From Trametes villosa (taxonomy: Eukaryota; Basidiomycota; Agaricomycetes; Polyporales; Polyporaceae): DNA of 64,000 bases. The DNA is taken from NCBI GenBank assembly GCA_002964805.2, contig PUDQ02000113.1, positions 248,001 to 312,000 of the forward strand, written 5' to 3'. Position numbers and translations under genes: made by a program. The notes under the pieces are model-generated. The model worked only from the letters and a program-made list of their open reading frames with translations. It ran no database searches and was not told the origin of the DNA. Positions within the stretch are counted from its first letter, which is position 1. Each line of letters begins with the position of its first letter. Shown piece by piece: positions 27,786-40,456 of this stretch.

Positions 27786-28674
27786 CTACATACGAGATTT
27801 ATCCGTGTCATATGTACGAACGAGCTGTGTATTTCTTGAAACCCTGACGACTGCTGCGCTCGAAACCGCTCGAATTCCCGTGGCGCCCGACTCATGACAA
27901 ACCTCAATCCCTCTGGCGCTCTCTTCCACGAAACGTGAGATTGCAGTCGGAGTCTCCGTGCTACAGGTGTGCGACCGCAGCGGCACATACGACGCTCGGG
28001 TGTTTGAAGGTATGTCACGACCTAAGCAGTTGTCCACCTGACCTCAGACGCGTCCACCCCAATCGTGTCCTCGTCGTGCTGATATCGGCAAACAACCTCT
28101 CAGCCAGGCTGCCCGCGATGTCCGTCCATACGCCCGCACCGGCACCTGCAGCCTGCAGGCACTCACCAAGGGTCGCGCTGCACACCCTCATGGTGCGATA
28201 GCTGCTAGCAGCGCTCGCTAAAGTGCCGCCCCTCGAAGTAGGCACCAATCGAGATCCCCGGGCGGCTCGTGCGCTGATGGGAGGCTGCTCGAGCGACGAC
28301 GGGTCAACGGGGCGGCCGCCGCAGGCGCGCGCTCGTGCTCGTACCGCGGCCGAACCCGCGGGTGCGCTTCTGATCCCTGCGGGTCTCAGCTCGGGAGGGC
28401 GGGGAGGGGCTAGCGCCCATTCAGCAGGAGGGGCTCCGAGTTCTGAGATCGCAGACGTACTGGGCCCGTCGGCTGATGCGGCAGACGCGCTCGCCCTGTC
28501 ATTGTCCATGCCAGGGGTTCCGCGGTGCTGGGAACTCGGCGTAGCGAGGCGGCTTGAGGCGGCCTGTCGGGAGGTGCGTATGACATACCGCACGCACTCT
28601 GGCCCGGGTGCGAGTAGATCGACCCATATGTCGGCAATGTGGGCTTCCATGCCAGGGGTTTGGGGTGTAGCCAT
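27786..28674 (-). CDS. Uncharacterised protein, two exons
   Basis: I do not recognise this protein. An open frame from ATG 28674 runs to 28043 and joins through an 82-nt GT-AG intron (27961-28042) in phase to an exon ending at a stop at 27786, giving 268 aa. The N-terminus (MEAHIADIWVDLLAPG, CVRYVIRTSRQAAS) looks like folded protein. The middle is Ala/Ser/Arg-rich and probably disordered, and the end (GVWTDIAGSLAERLF) again looks ordered. It would end 45 bp from the eIF3d stop, convergent. The opposite strand is also open over much of the region, so the call is tentative. Confidence 0.42.
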
Positions 28675-28946
28675 GGCATGACAGGCACGGATGGACGACG
28701 GTAGCAACATCCTCCTCCTGCCTGAACAGCTGAGGCATGGTGGCTGCGCCGGTCACCAGAAGCAGCACACGTTCGTGCGAGCGAGAACGTCTTCGAACGC
28801 GGGGAACGCTGATAGACTCACACATGTGTATACGCATCACGCCCTCGTCCTCACGCGCTGCAAGATCTGCACGGTGCCACCCACCGCGCCCACATGCATT
28901 GCTCCACGACCGTACAGCGGGCGGGATAGCCGAGCGACGCCTGGTG

Positions 28947-30653
28947 CTACGCCGGGGCCTGGCTCGCGAGCAGCGTCTCCGCCGCCGCTTCTATGTTGGG
29001 ACTAATGGGGGCAGGCACGTCAGCGGCAGCGTCGGGTCGGGCATCAGTGCGGATGGCGAGATGCAGCGAAGACGCCGCGGCGCGCGCGCGGGCAAATCTT
29101 CCAGGTCGATCACGGCCAACGGCAGGGGCGCGAGGAGAAGGAATGGAAGGAAGAGGTGGGGTGGGCACTGGGGGGCTAGGTACGGACGAGTACTCACCTC
29201 CTTTGCAGTACGCCGAGGACGACGTCGCGCTCGAGGGCGGGGAACATCCCCGTGAGGATCCCGATCTCGGCCTCTGTCGGCGCCCTGACCGTCCCTGCGC
29301 CTCCCGCTCCCGGTCTGGCACCGCTCGCGAGCTCGGACATCCACTGGCGGACCACGCCACCCGTCGCTCCGGGCTCCTGCGCATCTTCGCGTGCAGTTGG
29401 TGCGGGTTCGGAAGGAATGGGTGGGCGGGCGGTCGGCTGCCGACGCGGTGGTCGTGGGGTTCGGGCGGTGGTGACGACCTCTTCTGGGTCTATCGCGGCT
29501 GCCTGACGTCGCGCTTCGGCTTGCGCACGGGGCTCCGGAAGGACTCTGTTCGTCCGCCGTACGGGCTGCGTCTCGCCCAGCAGAGGCCCGATCCAAGCCT
29601 CTGCGAACCGCACGACCCTGCAGTGTTCGGTCAGCGATCGTGCGACGTACGCATGATTGGAGCGAAACGCACTTTGTGGAAACCCGCCAACCCTTCAGCT
29701 GCAGAAAATCGGACCGGTAGAGGTACCCGGCTAGAAGGCCAACTGCGGTAGGCAGCAGTTTCGCCGGGAACTGTGTGCTCGCGAGCTGACGAATCAAGCA
29801 TGGTCAGCGCCGCTGAGCTGGAGAAACCCCCGAATTCAAGTTCAGGTACGAGCTGCCATGCCTAAGTTCGCAGCGCGACGATCCACCGCAGGGGTCAGCG
29901 GCGTGCGACTCTGCTGCAATGTGGCGCACATAGCGGAGTACGGGGCTCAAGTCCGAGGAGCCGTGCATGGTGAAGGGTGCCTACCTGAGCTGCGATCGCA
30001 TATACCCATACTTTGTCGCTCATGCCGACGCCGAAGATCCTGAAGTGGTACGCCGGGGGCACCAGGCGCATGTACTGGTATAGCAGCGCGGACATGACGG
30101 CGATCGGTCCAGGCGGGATGTTGTTGAACCACGAGCTCGTGACCGGGGTCAATTGAGCGACGAGAAGGGCGACGAAGGACAGGAGCATCGTCGTGACGGC
30201 GGAAATTATCAAGAAGGACTGGGCGTGGCGTAAGATTCAGTCCAGGCCAGCGGCGACTTGGGACGTGCGTACCGTATATTTCACGCTTCCAAAGGCTCGT
30301 TCTACGCATACGCTCACGCTGTATAGAAATGTCTCGACCAGGAGAAGGTCGCTCGAGCTACCGCACGCTAAGTGGTAGACGAGCAACCGCCAGTACTGTG
30401 GGATGCAGTGGTAAATAGCGACTCGGCCTCAAGGGACGCAGCGTGGCGTACCTGGTGATGTCTCGAAATATGAGGCACTAGCTGCAAATTCAGGTAGTGC
30501 TTCAAGTCAAAGATACCAGCCGCAATTGAAGTCAATGCGACGCCGAACATTAGGCCTGCGGGGTGAAGTTCATGTCAGACGACTCAGGGACGTGGTGCTC
30601 GTTCTAGGCCGCGGAAAAATACCTTTAGTAACTGAAGCATTGTCAAACGACAT
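28947..30653 (-). CDS. Dsc E3 ligase complex subunit 2-like, rhomboid-like + UBA domain (UBAC2 family)
   Basis: Seven exons (30623-30653, 30452-30555, 30273-30395, 29985-30218, 29673-29785, 29198-29617, 28947-29001) give 359 aa. The N-terminal ~210 residues hold several membrane helices in rhomboid-like order: GLMFGVALTSIAAG, the loop HYLNLQLVPHISRHHQYWR, SVSVCVERAFGSVKY, then IISAVTTMLLSFVALLVAQL and PTAVGLLAGYLYRSDFL. The position of the rhomboid serine motif GxSG reads GPIAVMSAL, so proteolysis is not expected. This agrees with Dsc2 and UBAC2 as pseudoproteases. The C-terminus (EIGILTGMFPALERDVVLGV and SPNIEAAAETLLASQ) is a UBA/CUE-type helix bundle. Dsc2 belongs to the Golgi/ER Dsc ubiquitin ligase that activates fungal SREBP. 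Two introns, 29786-29984 and 29002-29197, are about 200 nt. Confidence 0.85.
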
Positions 30654-32705
30654 TTCCGACCCGTATTCCAGCAATCTACAACAGCAGTTTGCGAGGAGAG
30701 TTGTAGACACGACCTGTGTCAACAGTGTGTACTACGCGCTGTGGCAGCTGGTGGTGGCCTGCAGGCAGGAGGCGCCGTAAGCGCCAGGAGGACACCGCCA
30801 CGTGGCGCGCACCGCTTCGCCGTGAGTAGCCAACCAAACTGCGAGAAACGCGTCCAGGCTTTCAATCCTCCGTTCATGCAGGACTTCCACACTGTCCACA
30901 GGGCTACCAGGAAGCTGTCAACAGGCTACATTGACGCTAATCTGCGCTCATCCAGTGTCAGCATGCGGTCGTAAAGCGCGGCGCGAGGATCGCAATACAG
31001 CGGCACCGCCGCGCACCTCGAGGGAAGTACTCTGAACCCTGAGTTGCACTGAGGCACTGTCGAGGTACGATATTGCCGCTTCCCCGGTCCACTCATCTTC
31101 CATGCATTTTGCAGATGTTCCTGAGCATTTGGTCACCCCATTCGGTTTGTCATTAGTGTGGGCGTCTCGTATGGCCACGGGTAGCCGCCCAGCCCGCAAT
31201 GTCATCGCCCTGCCATCCACTTTCACCTTCGTCATACACTGATTGCCTCCGAATCAGTGTCACCAGCCAAACTCCGAGAGGGTTGATATCGATAGGTGAG
31301 CGATTTTGGCAAAGGATATCCAGACCCAGGCCGCCGGCTGATGGATATCTGACCATCAGGGTGGCCGAGGTCACAGTCAGATTGCTCGATCTCATTGAAG
31401 AAGTTGGGAAGCTTGCGCGACGAAAGCCCGGCTTGTCGTCGCTGGGACCAAGCTCTTGCACCCGGCTTCCTGCGCGAGCTGCCGCCCCTCCCCTCTTCGC
31501 CCGTTCTCACAACGACCGCGGCGTGATTCTGAAACCCGCGCGAGCGTCCCAGGCTCCGGGCCACCGCAGCCTTACTGAGACTCTCAGGCCACTTCCTCGC
31601 CCATCCCCGCACGTCAGCGATAGCCCATCGGTCATCCCCTGAAACTCAACATCTCACCATCACTGCACCGCCCGCGCACCCTCTAGCCATTGCTGTCCGT
31701 CAACCTTTGCGTTCTCCACTCCGCCCGCCCCTGGCCTCGACGTCAAGGGCACATGCGACACTCGATGACGGCCTCTCAGCTGCTCGCGCCCAAGCACTGG
31801 CCATCGCGCGCGCCCCGCATGACGTGTACGTGTCCCTCGCCGTCGCCGTCGTCGGCGTCATCTGCGGCACCAGGCGCCGCCAGAGTGACATGACTGAACT
31901 CTGTGCGGTCGCCGCGTCCACGCTCGTCCGCCAACTCAGTCACTCGGGAGCTGCGCATTGCCACTGGCGGCGCCATATGCGGGCCTTCCCTGTCCGTTTG
32001 CGCCGCGCACCGTCCGCCGCGCGCCGTCTGCGGGCCCCACGAGGGCTGCGCGGTTACCGCGCCGGGCCTTCTGCAGCCCCATCACGCATCTGTCGTTTCA
32101 TTAACGGTCCACACGGCTGATTCGCTCGCGCGGGGGCGGCGTATGGAGCGATATACATGGATGGCACGGGGGCGGTGCAGCCCATCAGGGATATTCAGCT
32201 GCCCGCCGCGGCGGAGGTCGGTGCTGTACGCGTGTGCCTACTTTGCAACGCCAATACGGTAAGGCGGGCGCAAACACTGCGACATCACGGCATCGCCTCG
32301 GTCCCGGCGCCGCAGAGAGTGAGTATGGATAGATGTTGCGCGTTCCATGCTGCTGAGGATCTTCTGTGGCCGCTGCAGATCGATGCCTAGAGACACGAGA
32401 CTGGCTTGGAAGGAACGAGTTTTGTTGACGCCGGTCCTGGAAGTGCTTCATTTGGCCTGTGGCATGAAATTGGGTGGTCGGGAGGACACTGAGATTGGCT
32501 TTGGACAGGTCAGCAATCTGGATGGAGTCAAGGTGCGATACATGTATTTAGCAACGTTACAAGGTGGTAGTACATCCACGTACGGGGTACAATAGAATAC
32601 AAGACGTCGAACACGCCGCTCGCATGCAGACGTCTCAGCAGACGCGTACTACCTCAAAGCCTGGCAGATGAACCGGAATCGGGCAAGAGACCATCCATGT
32701 ATCGT
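30654..32705. other. 2-kb intergenic stretch, no supported gene
   Basis: Upstream of Dsc2 and downstream of the NTF2-like gene, both minus. Open frames on both strands (for example + 31199-31642 and + 31707-32120) lack family motifs and splice context. The stretch probably holds the Dsc2 promoter and the 3' UTR of the NTF2-like gene. I see no RNA gene. Confidence 0.4.
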
Positions 32706-33740
32706 TCAATACGAGTCGGCGGCCGGCCTCTTCCCGCCTCCGCCACCGGAACCCGCGATGCCGGCTTCCTCGTCGTGAGGGGGTGTGCGGAGGAGGGCCC
32801 TGCCGACCCTGACGATGCCGCGGATGCTCTGCGCCGCCACCCGGCTGCTGACCCACTGGACGAGGGTCATACCCGGTACGAGGCCGAGCAGGTCCTGGGC
32901 GGTAGGCTTTAGTGCGCACGTTCGGAAGATAAATGCACAGCGGCGCGCTCACCTTTACGTCCCAGAAGTCGCGGTGGTGCGTAATCTTACCGGCATCGTT
33001 GAACGACAGCCGCGTGATAATTGGCAGCTTGAGATGGAAAGGCGAGGGCGGCCAGAAGGAGAGGTTGGGGTGCTGGAAGTGCAGCGAGCGGGGGTTCGCG
33101 GAGTCGGGCAGCAGTAACGAGACGGCGGAGTCTGAGTCTGCGGTAGGAAGTGTGCTTGGAGACCCAGAAGATGCGGAGTGGAGGCCGGGTAAAATGAGGA
33201 TATGCAGGGTATGCTCAACCATCGTCCGTTTGTGGCCATCTACGAGGAAGCAATATCGCTAAGCAACGGCCAGGAAGGAACAGAGCAGTCATGGGTCATG
33301 CACAGAAGGGCGGCGATCGCAGAGAAAGCGAACTCACCAAAGGTATCGCATTCTGAGATGTTGTTGACTTCGTTCCACATGCTCAGGCCGCGGAACCACG
33401 AGGTTCCCCAGCGCGAGTCGGCCGATACTCTGAAGATTGCGGAGAGCACCGCCCAGGGCTTCGGGACGTCGAGCCGCGAGAGCGCATGGCCGAGCGCGTG
33501 CACATCCGAGATGGTGTCTCTGGACGTTGCGGTCAGGAAGGGGTTCTCGTACGTCGCATGCGAGTCGTAGAACCGCTCGACACTTTGCCAAGCGGGCGGG
33601 GACGCTCCGTAGAAGAGCTCGCAGACATCCGCGGCGGTACGGTGGTGCGCCAGCGATAGAGCGGATGCTTGGGCTATACTAGCCTGCGATGAAGTGAGAG
33701 ACGGAGCGGTAGGGAAGGATATCGAGTTAGGCTGCGCCAT
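32706..33740 (-). CDS. NTF2/SnoaL-like fold protein, fungal conserved hypothetical
   Basis: Three exons (33338-33740, 32953-33239, 32706-32894) give 292 aa. After a Ser-rich start, FYDSHATYENPFLTATSRD is the characteristic first helix-loop of NTF2/SnoaL-like proteins, where a helix is followed by a pocket strand. RVSADSRWGTSWFRGLSMWNE (shown in part: WGTSWFRGLSMWNE) and VEHTLHILILPGLH give further strands, and ITHHRDFWDVKDLLGLVPG resembles the final strand-helix with His and Asp facing the pocket. The C-terminus ends in a Gly/Ser-rich tail. No catalytic function can be assigned. Related proteins of this architecture are widespread in basidiomycetes and uncharacterised. Confidence 0.72.
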
Positions 33741-36650
33741 GGTATTCGAGCGGGCTGGGAGACTCGGAGAGCGGGTACAAGCTTGGCCGAGGCTCGAATG
33801 ACGGCGTGCGGGGCTCCTTCCGGTCCGGGGTATCCGTGGCAGGCTGGTTAGGGTTTGCCTGATCGAGCATCGGGATCACCAGGATCGACGCGGGTGTCAC
33901 GTCGGTGGCTGCAGCTGCATCGTGCTAGCACGTTCCCTCTCGTCCACCACCACCATCTCTGCTCGCGATTGGGGTCGTTGTGGGTGCAACGTTCGCCCAC
34001 GGGCGCTACACCTTTCCTATCGGCTCCTCTGTACCTCCTGATATGCCTGGCCTCGGGACTTGGGCGGTACTCGCTGGATAATATTCTGTGTCGGACTCGC
34101 AGCTGTGGCCTGTGTGCCTCTGGACATCAAACGCGTCGACGCGCATCATTTTGCGGCGACCCTGCTCGCGATCTCTATACTAACGGACACAGCTTTTGCT
34201 AGCACGAGGCGCGAGCTACACCCTGTGCTACACAGGCGATCTGCAATCACGCATCGACACGCGTTGGACGGGGAGCCACCATCACTCTCGATCTCCTCCA
34301 GGCTCCAGGTTTCTCGTCGACCCCTGGAGCTGGTCTATGACCCCTCGATCATCATCATACTCGATCACCCCAACCTGAACGACGATTGGACACACATTCT
34401 ACGGCGCCCATATGATCGCCGTGCGGTATTCCGAAGGTGGTATAGCAGAACATCCGCGTTCATGGGGTCCGGGGACCGCACAACCTCGCAGATACGAGAC
34501 GCATGTCCGAGGCTGTCCGCGGCTGTCTTCTGTCTCAGGTGAACTCCTATCATGCCTGCAGATTGGCTTTGGATAGCGTTGCTAATGACCTCGGACAAGG
34601 GCAGGAAGCATCGGCCGGACAACGCTTACACGTGGGCTGCGAGAGCACGCGCCTTCGCAGAAGTACACGGTATGAACATATGTTTTAGCCCGCATCATTG
34701 TATTCACGAAGCTCACTTTCGTAGCTACACGTTCGTTTTGAGTGTCGCCGTTGTGCCTCGAAGGAGATGGTGCGAGGCGATGTAAGGTACGGCTTGTATT
34801 CACACAGATTCACACTGCATGCTGCGTAGTAAACATCTGTGCGGTAGAACGCTGGTTCCGAATACTATTGGATCTCTGACATCGCACATCTTCCAGGTCA
34901 CAGTTTTCAGCCCACAGAACTGGACCACGCCTCGACGGAGGCACATCGTACAGAAACGGTCGGCCTCGAAACGGTACGTACAGTAACGACATCCCCGGTC
35001 AGGTTCAGGCTCAGCATAGCGCCCTGCGGCGCCGCCACCGCTGAACTCCTCGCTGCGACTTGTCGTCATATGCCGGAATATGTGACAAGAATGCCCGCAA
35101 CGCCGCCTTGTACCGTGAAAATAGCTAGCCCCTCGGTAGCTATGTATCGGCAGTGCCGTTCTCAAGATTTTCTCGAACACGTTTCCAATCCTTCTTCTAT
35201 GTCTACGGGCATCTCCCTTTGTTTTTTTTCACCAGGGCCTTTTACCTCCGCAGCATGGCGACGTTCAGCTCGGAACACGAGGTTACGATGAGCGTCTCCC
35301 CACAAGCGCCACGTGCAGTACAACAGAAGTCCGCCGTTATCACCACGACCTCCCAGGCTATCCCGTTAGCAGCAACGCAGCTGCCGGAGTGGCCGCCGTC
35401 CGACATGAGCGGTGGCCGGATATGCCGTACGCCACTTCGCAGAACAAGCAGAGAGCTTTCCATGGCGAAGCACTGTCGCCGCTCTACTGCCCGGTGTGAG
35501 ATCTTCGTTCTCCGCGAAGGTACGGAGAAGCGCAGGGGGGTCTTATGATCCCAGGTGGCGGCGACGTCCTGCGCCGGTATGGACTCATTGCTGCTAGACA
35601 GGTACGCCCCCCGCGGCTTGGCCCCAGAACGGGTTGCCACGGTGTACTGCTATGCACTGCTGTACGCTGAAGGTGAGCCTTGTTATAATTGACCGCGTGG
35701 AACGCGCTGACTAGGCCGCCCTTGAAGGGCATAGCGTGGACCTCCGAGGAGCGGTATTGCAACTCTGCTTCTGCGGTTGTCACAATGGAAGTCGGCTCGG
35801 GCGCAGGCTTCCTTAAGGGTTACCGCTTCCGCCAGGTAGGAACCCGCCCGCCGGAGGCACCCTCTATGGAACGGCCTTCGTCCTTCTTCGGCGTCCGGCG
35901 CGGTCCACGTTTGGCGCGGAGGAGATACAATGCCCAACCCAATCTGAACCCTTGAGGCGGTCGCGCGAGCGCCGTCGCCCCCGGGTGCGCTGCGAGTCAT
36001 CCTCCGGCGACACAAGGATTGCCACCAGCGTCATGGACGTTCTATCCTCCGCTCGTCGCTCCCGCCGGACAGGACGACGCACCAGCACGGCCGAAGAAGC
36101 CTGGCCCGTGCGCGGCCTGTGGAGGAGTGCTGCCGCAGATTCCTGAATCTCCGGGAGGAAAGGACCTTCCGTCTTATCAGAGGTATGAATTGCGGAGCTC
36201 TGTGTTTCCTCCGAGGCTTCGTCCCGACCCTTCGGCGGTGTGTCTAGCCTGTGTGGAGACGCGGACGGACGCTCGCCCCATTCGTCTACATGAACTTACG
36301 GGCGGCCTCGCTGGCGGTGTCTCCCTGCGCGCCCACCTCGATCACAAGACGCGTGAAGCCAGACGTCTTTCGCTTAGGAGACGTGAGTACGGCGCCGCTG
36401 TGGCATTTCCCCGCAGCCACGGCCGCTCATAGCATCCTGCAGTCAGCGCGACTATTGCTAATTCGGCGACCGGGCCCTCTAGAGCGGCCCTTCTGGGCGG
36501 CAGGATGACGTACCAAGAAGCCGTGACGTCTTCGCGCGGACGACCCGTGAGCCCTCTGCGCGCACTCCGGAGGACGCGCAGATACAGCACACGCATCCAG
36601 GCACTCTCGCCCAGGACAGCCCGCGCGCGCGATCTGCTCTGCAGCTCAGC
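33741..36650. other. Gene-poor stretch, mixed composition
   Basis: Upstream of the NTF2-like gene. Base composition is more balanced than in the next block. Several open frames of 80-160 codons exist on both strands, including a Cys-rich one on the minus strand (34800-35069, pattern CRYCTYRF...CTMC) and a + frame with CAACG...CLACVE (36019-36432). None could be joined to neighbours by good splice sites, so I do not call a gene. Confidence 0.35.
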
Positions 36651-39600
36651 TCATTTATAGCGCACTCTCGCCGCACTTGACACGGACGCCTGCTTCCGCG
36701 AGCGACGTCAACTGCAACAGAGTGGGCTGGCAGTGGCAAGACCCGAGAAGCATGCGCGCAGGCCGACCCTCGGAGTCTCGTGCTGGGAACATGGGCTTAC
36801 ACGTAAGTTCCCAGACAGGCCCACCGCGCCAAGCAGCAGCGGCCGTGTTGCAAATGTGCTCGCGCTCGTCCACCTGGAGGCCGTGAAGGGCACCACCCGG
36901 TCGCAGGCTAAACGGCTTCCATTCTGTGACGAGTGGGGACGCCGTGGCCGTTATCCGCGGCGCACGGAAGGCGAGCCCGCCTCGGGGCTCGAGAGTGGCA
37001 GCAGTCTGCAGATGCGAGGCAGATCGCGCACAATTTACAAAACACGGCTAGGCTCAGTCTGCGCCAGCCAGCCCCAGCGCCGACGTATGTCCTCGTCCGC
37101 TTGGCCTTGTTTCCGCTGCGCCATATCGACTCGGGCGCGCCGTTTGGGCCCGTGCCTCGTCTTCTCTCCGAAGGTTCCTCGGGATCGAGTAAGACCAGAG
37201 CCTCTCCGTATGACGCTGCGCCGCGCGTTCTCGCCCTCGACGCTTCGGATAGCGTGGCTCGCATGCGTCCGGGGTTCATGTCAGCCAGGCAGCAAACCTC
37301 CGCGCGCACGCACGTGGCGGAGAAGCGGCAGGGCGCAAACCGACATATCTGCCCACCCCGCAGGCACAATACTCGCGGCCGCGGCCAGGCTTCGCGAGCC
37401 GCCTGCGCAGCAGCGCGCACCCTGTAAGTTTTCCGCTTAGCAGCCCGCGACGGAACTCGAGGACAGAAGATATTGCCGCCGCGTCCGCCTCCGCCGCCGT
37501 GCGCCCGCCCGAGTCGACGACGTGCTGCACGCTCATTTTGCGCCGCCAGCGCGTCAGCGCGCGCCTTCGGACGGCTCTCAGACGGACGCCATGGCCATCG
37601 GTTTTCCGAGCGGGACTCGCCCGCCCTTGGCTCGCCCGCCCGTCTCGCGGCGGAACATGCGCGGCCAGGCACGCTTTCCGCCGCACTCCCACTGCGCCCA
37701 CATTTGCCGCCTCGGCGGCGCGTCCGTGTCCGCGTGAGGCCCCTCCTTTTGTGCCACCCACTGCACTTCGCCGACGGGGATCGGGTGTGTTATACAGCCC
37801 TTTCTCTATGTGCCCAAGCCAGACGGCTGAACGATGAACATTGAACTATATAGAGGCGACCGCCCAGCGAGCGGGGTGGAGACCGGGCCAACGCTGCTGC
37901 TAGCTCGTGCAGTAGCACGCTCCCCCTGCTCCTGCAGCATAGCCGCGGCCGATGGGATCGAGGAGTGAAACCATTACGCACGATTATGTACAGGCCCGGC
38001 CGGGTGCCCTCCCATGGAGTGCTGCTCCGACGGTCCGCAGAGGACGGGGTATGCCTACTCGCGTCCGCGGCCGCCCTGCCGCGTTTTCCTCGCCTCGCCG
38101 GGGGAGAGCGAGGGGAGCGGGCGCGTGTCCGGAAGAGGACGTGGATGGGTGCGCACGCGCGGGGCGCGGCGGCCACGCCGCTACGAACCTGAGCTCGCGT
38201 AGCTTCTGAACCGTTCGCCCACGGGCACGGCAGGTGCGCGGCCCGGGGAATATCGAATTGCTGGGCCGTCGTGGCGGGCGTGCCTGTCAGCTGCAGGGCG
38301 CGCTCAGCAGCGCGAGCCTGGCTCGCAGTGACGACAGCGGTCGGTGGCATGTGCAAACGCGCATTGGCTACCGACTCCGACGCGCCTGAGTCGAATCGAA
38401 TCGCGTCCCAGGCAGGCGGCGTCCTGCGCTAGTCCCAGTGCGGCATCGGCGCCCCGCGACGGTAGCCATGCGCGTGCGCCCACCCACCGCCGGACGCGCG
38501 GCGTTACCGCCTTCTGGCGTCGGGCGCAATTCGCATGTCGCAGACCACCCCCGCGCGAGGCTCGCCGCTCCAGCCACTCCTCGCGCGGCGCGATAGGAAA
38601 AGAAGACGCGAACGCGGGCGGGGCACGAAAAGGCTATCGCCCGGGAGAACCGTCCGCCCCCCGTCGCGATTACGCGCGCGCGTCGCGTCAAAACGCGGCG
38701 CACCGGGGCGAGCCCGGTGGCGGCGTGAAACATCTCGCGGACGCGGCGCGACTGGCGTGAAAGGAGGTGAAAGGGCGGCGCGGAGGCATCTGGGGAGATG
38801 CGCATGCGGATTGGCCCGCGCAAGCCCCGCTGCCGCGCCCGCGCAGAGGGTAAACGAAAGAGCCCCCCGCGCGCGCGAGTCGCGACGCTCTCGACTCGTC
38901 AGCTCGCGAGTGGCGGCGAGGGGCCACTGCGGGGGTACTTGCGCACGCCATGTGCAAGGCGGCGACTCGGCCTCCTCGCGGCGGCGGAACTGGCGGAAAA
39001 TCGATTGGAAGCTGGGATTATTGAGCCCATTGAACGCGAACGTTCGCGCTTCGGAGGGGGGGCGGCAGCTGCAGGCCATCGTACGCCCGCGCTCGCTGTC
39101 GCGCGTGCGCGCCCGCCTGCCAGTAATGTGGTTTTGGAACTCGCAGCCACGTCCATATGCACATCCGCACCGCCCGCCACCGCGGCCACCCGTCTCAGGC
39201 TGCCGCCGCGCCCGCGCGTGCCTAGGCGCACCCACCCATACGCACGTACCCGCGGTTCATATCCGAACGTACGATTCTTCGTGTATGTGCATCCTACAGC
39301 CTCCGGGGGGTGGGGCGAAGGGAAGCCGGAAGGTCAAGAAGCACGGCCTTCGTCGGATACGTATACAGCGCGTCGTCGGAGTGGCAAGTGCCACCGAGCG
39401 GGCGACTAGGTGCCTGTGCCACTCCGGTACCGCCGGAGCCTCAGCTCGCCAGTGCGTCTGCCAATCTGCGGCCCCCTCGAACTCGCCCCTGTGCTGGGAA
39501 CGCCGGTGCCCCCGACGCGGCGAAGGGTGTGCTCAGCGATGACGGCGACAGCAACGGCGAAGACAGCACGAATCGCGATCGGGGCCGGACAGACGGACGC

Positions 39601-40456
39601 AGGGGACGGCAGACCAAACTCTAACGGCGCACGACGCAGGTGGCGCGCGACATGGCACATTGCACCCTGAGGCCTGAGGCAGCGACGCTGCCAAGCACAA
39701 GTTACAACAGCGCCGGGCTGCCCGAGGTAAACAGACACACAAGGAGACAGCAGGCAAACGAGCAGATCACACAAGAGGCAGGGTATTCTCGATTTCGCGT
39801 TTTATTGGCACGTTATACGGCTACTTCCTATAGACTACGATTACACGGGGGTGGGGGAATATGCAGCGAGACCTGTAGTACGACACACAAGTAATAAATA
39901 GATACTTAGATCATCGGGCGCGCGCGCGCCGGGGCAAGTCCGGGCGACCAAGCAAACGAGCGGAATGGGTGGGGGGCGAGGTGGACGGCGCGGCCGCGGC
40001 GGAGCACAGGCAGAGGAGGGGGACAGGCCAGAGAGCGGGGGACCAATAAGTAACGAAAAATAGCGCGTGGATACCTTTCAAGAAGAGACCAGTGATGAAC
40101 AGCTATGCAACGGACGAGTGTGCTTGCGGGTGTGGGTGCGGTGGTGGGGAGTGATACAATGGGGGAGAGAGGAGATGACGGAGACGGAGATGCGGGGGTT
40201 TTGGCGTGCGTCCCCGCCGCTGCCGCGGGCGGGTGGTGGTATGAGGTATGCTGGGGGGAGTGGTATCTGGGGGCGTCGGGTGGAGGCCGAGGCCGGAGCA
40301 GCTAATTTTGCAGTATAAACAAGCGCGCCCGTCCGAGAGCACAGGCAGGCCGCGCGCGGATGCTAATGCGACAAATGCGAAGAAGGTATCGTGGTGCGAA
40401 GGGTCTATGCGGGAGAAGCGGAAGGAGAGGAGGGGGGAGGGGTCTCGCGCTGCCGC
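36651..40456. other. Very GC-rich, gene-poor block downstream of the GATA gene
   Basis: CpG-dense DNA in which long frames stay open on both strands at once (for example + 38535-39542 and - 38504-39235). This is what high GC produces by lack of stop codons, not evidence of coding. The predicted peptides are Arg/Ala/Pro-rich without domains. An AATAAA followed by AT-rich sequence near 39890-39905 and the tract 39780-39900 could mark a transcript end. No supported gene. Confidence 0.45.

Noticed and set aside
28500..28670. Repeated ccatgccaggggtt on the + strand
   Set aside because: Two copies of about 14 bp fall in the hypothetical gene as a repeated TPGM peptide, too short to be a mobile-element or attachment repeat.
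29684..29785. Dsc2 exon ending at 29684 (donor GTTTCC)
   Set aside because: It gives the wrong phase for the following exon. Extending to 29673 with donor GTGCGT restores the frame.
30011..30309. Alternative minus frame over Dsc2 exon 4
   Set aside because: The frame with membrane helices joins to its neighbours in phase. The alternative does not.
36733..37672. Long overlapping frames on both strands (235 and 254 codons)
   Set aside because: Both are open at once and neither has protein-like character or splice context.
38535..39542. 335-codon open frame on the + strand
   Set aside because: The block is open on both strands, and the translation is mostly Arg/Ala/Pro with no motif. This is explained by lack of stop codons in CpG-rich DNA.
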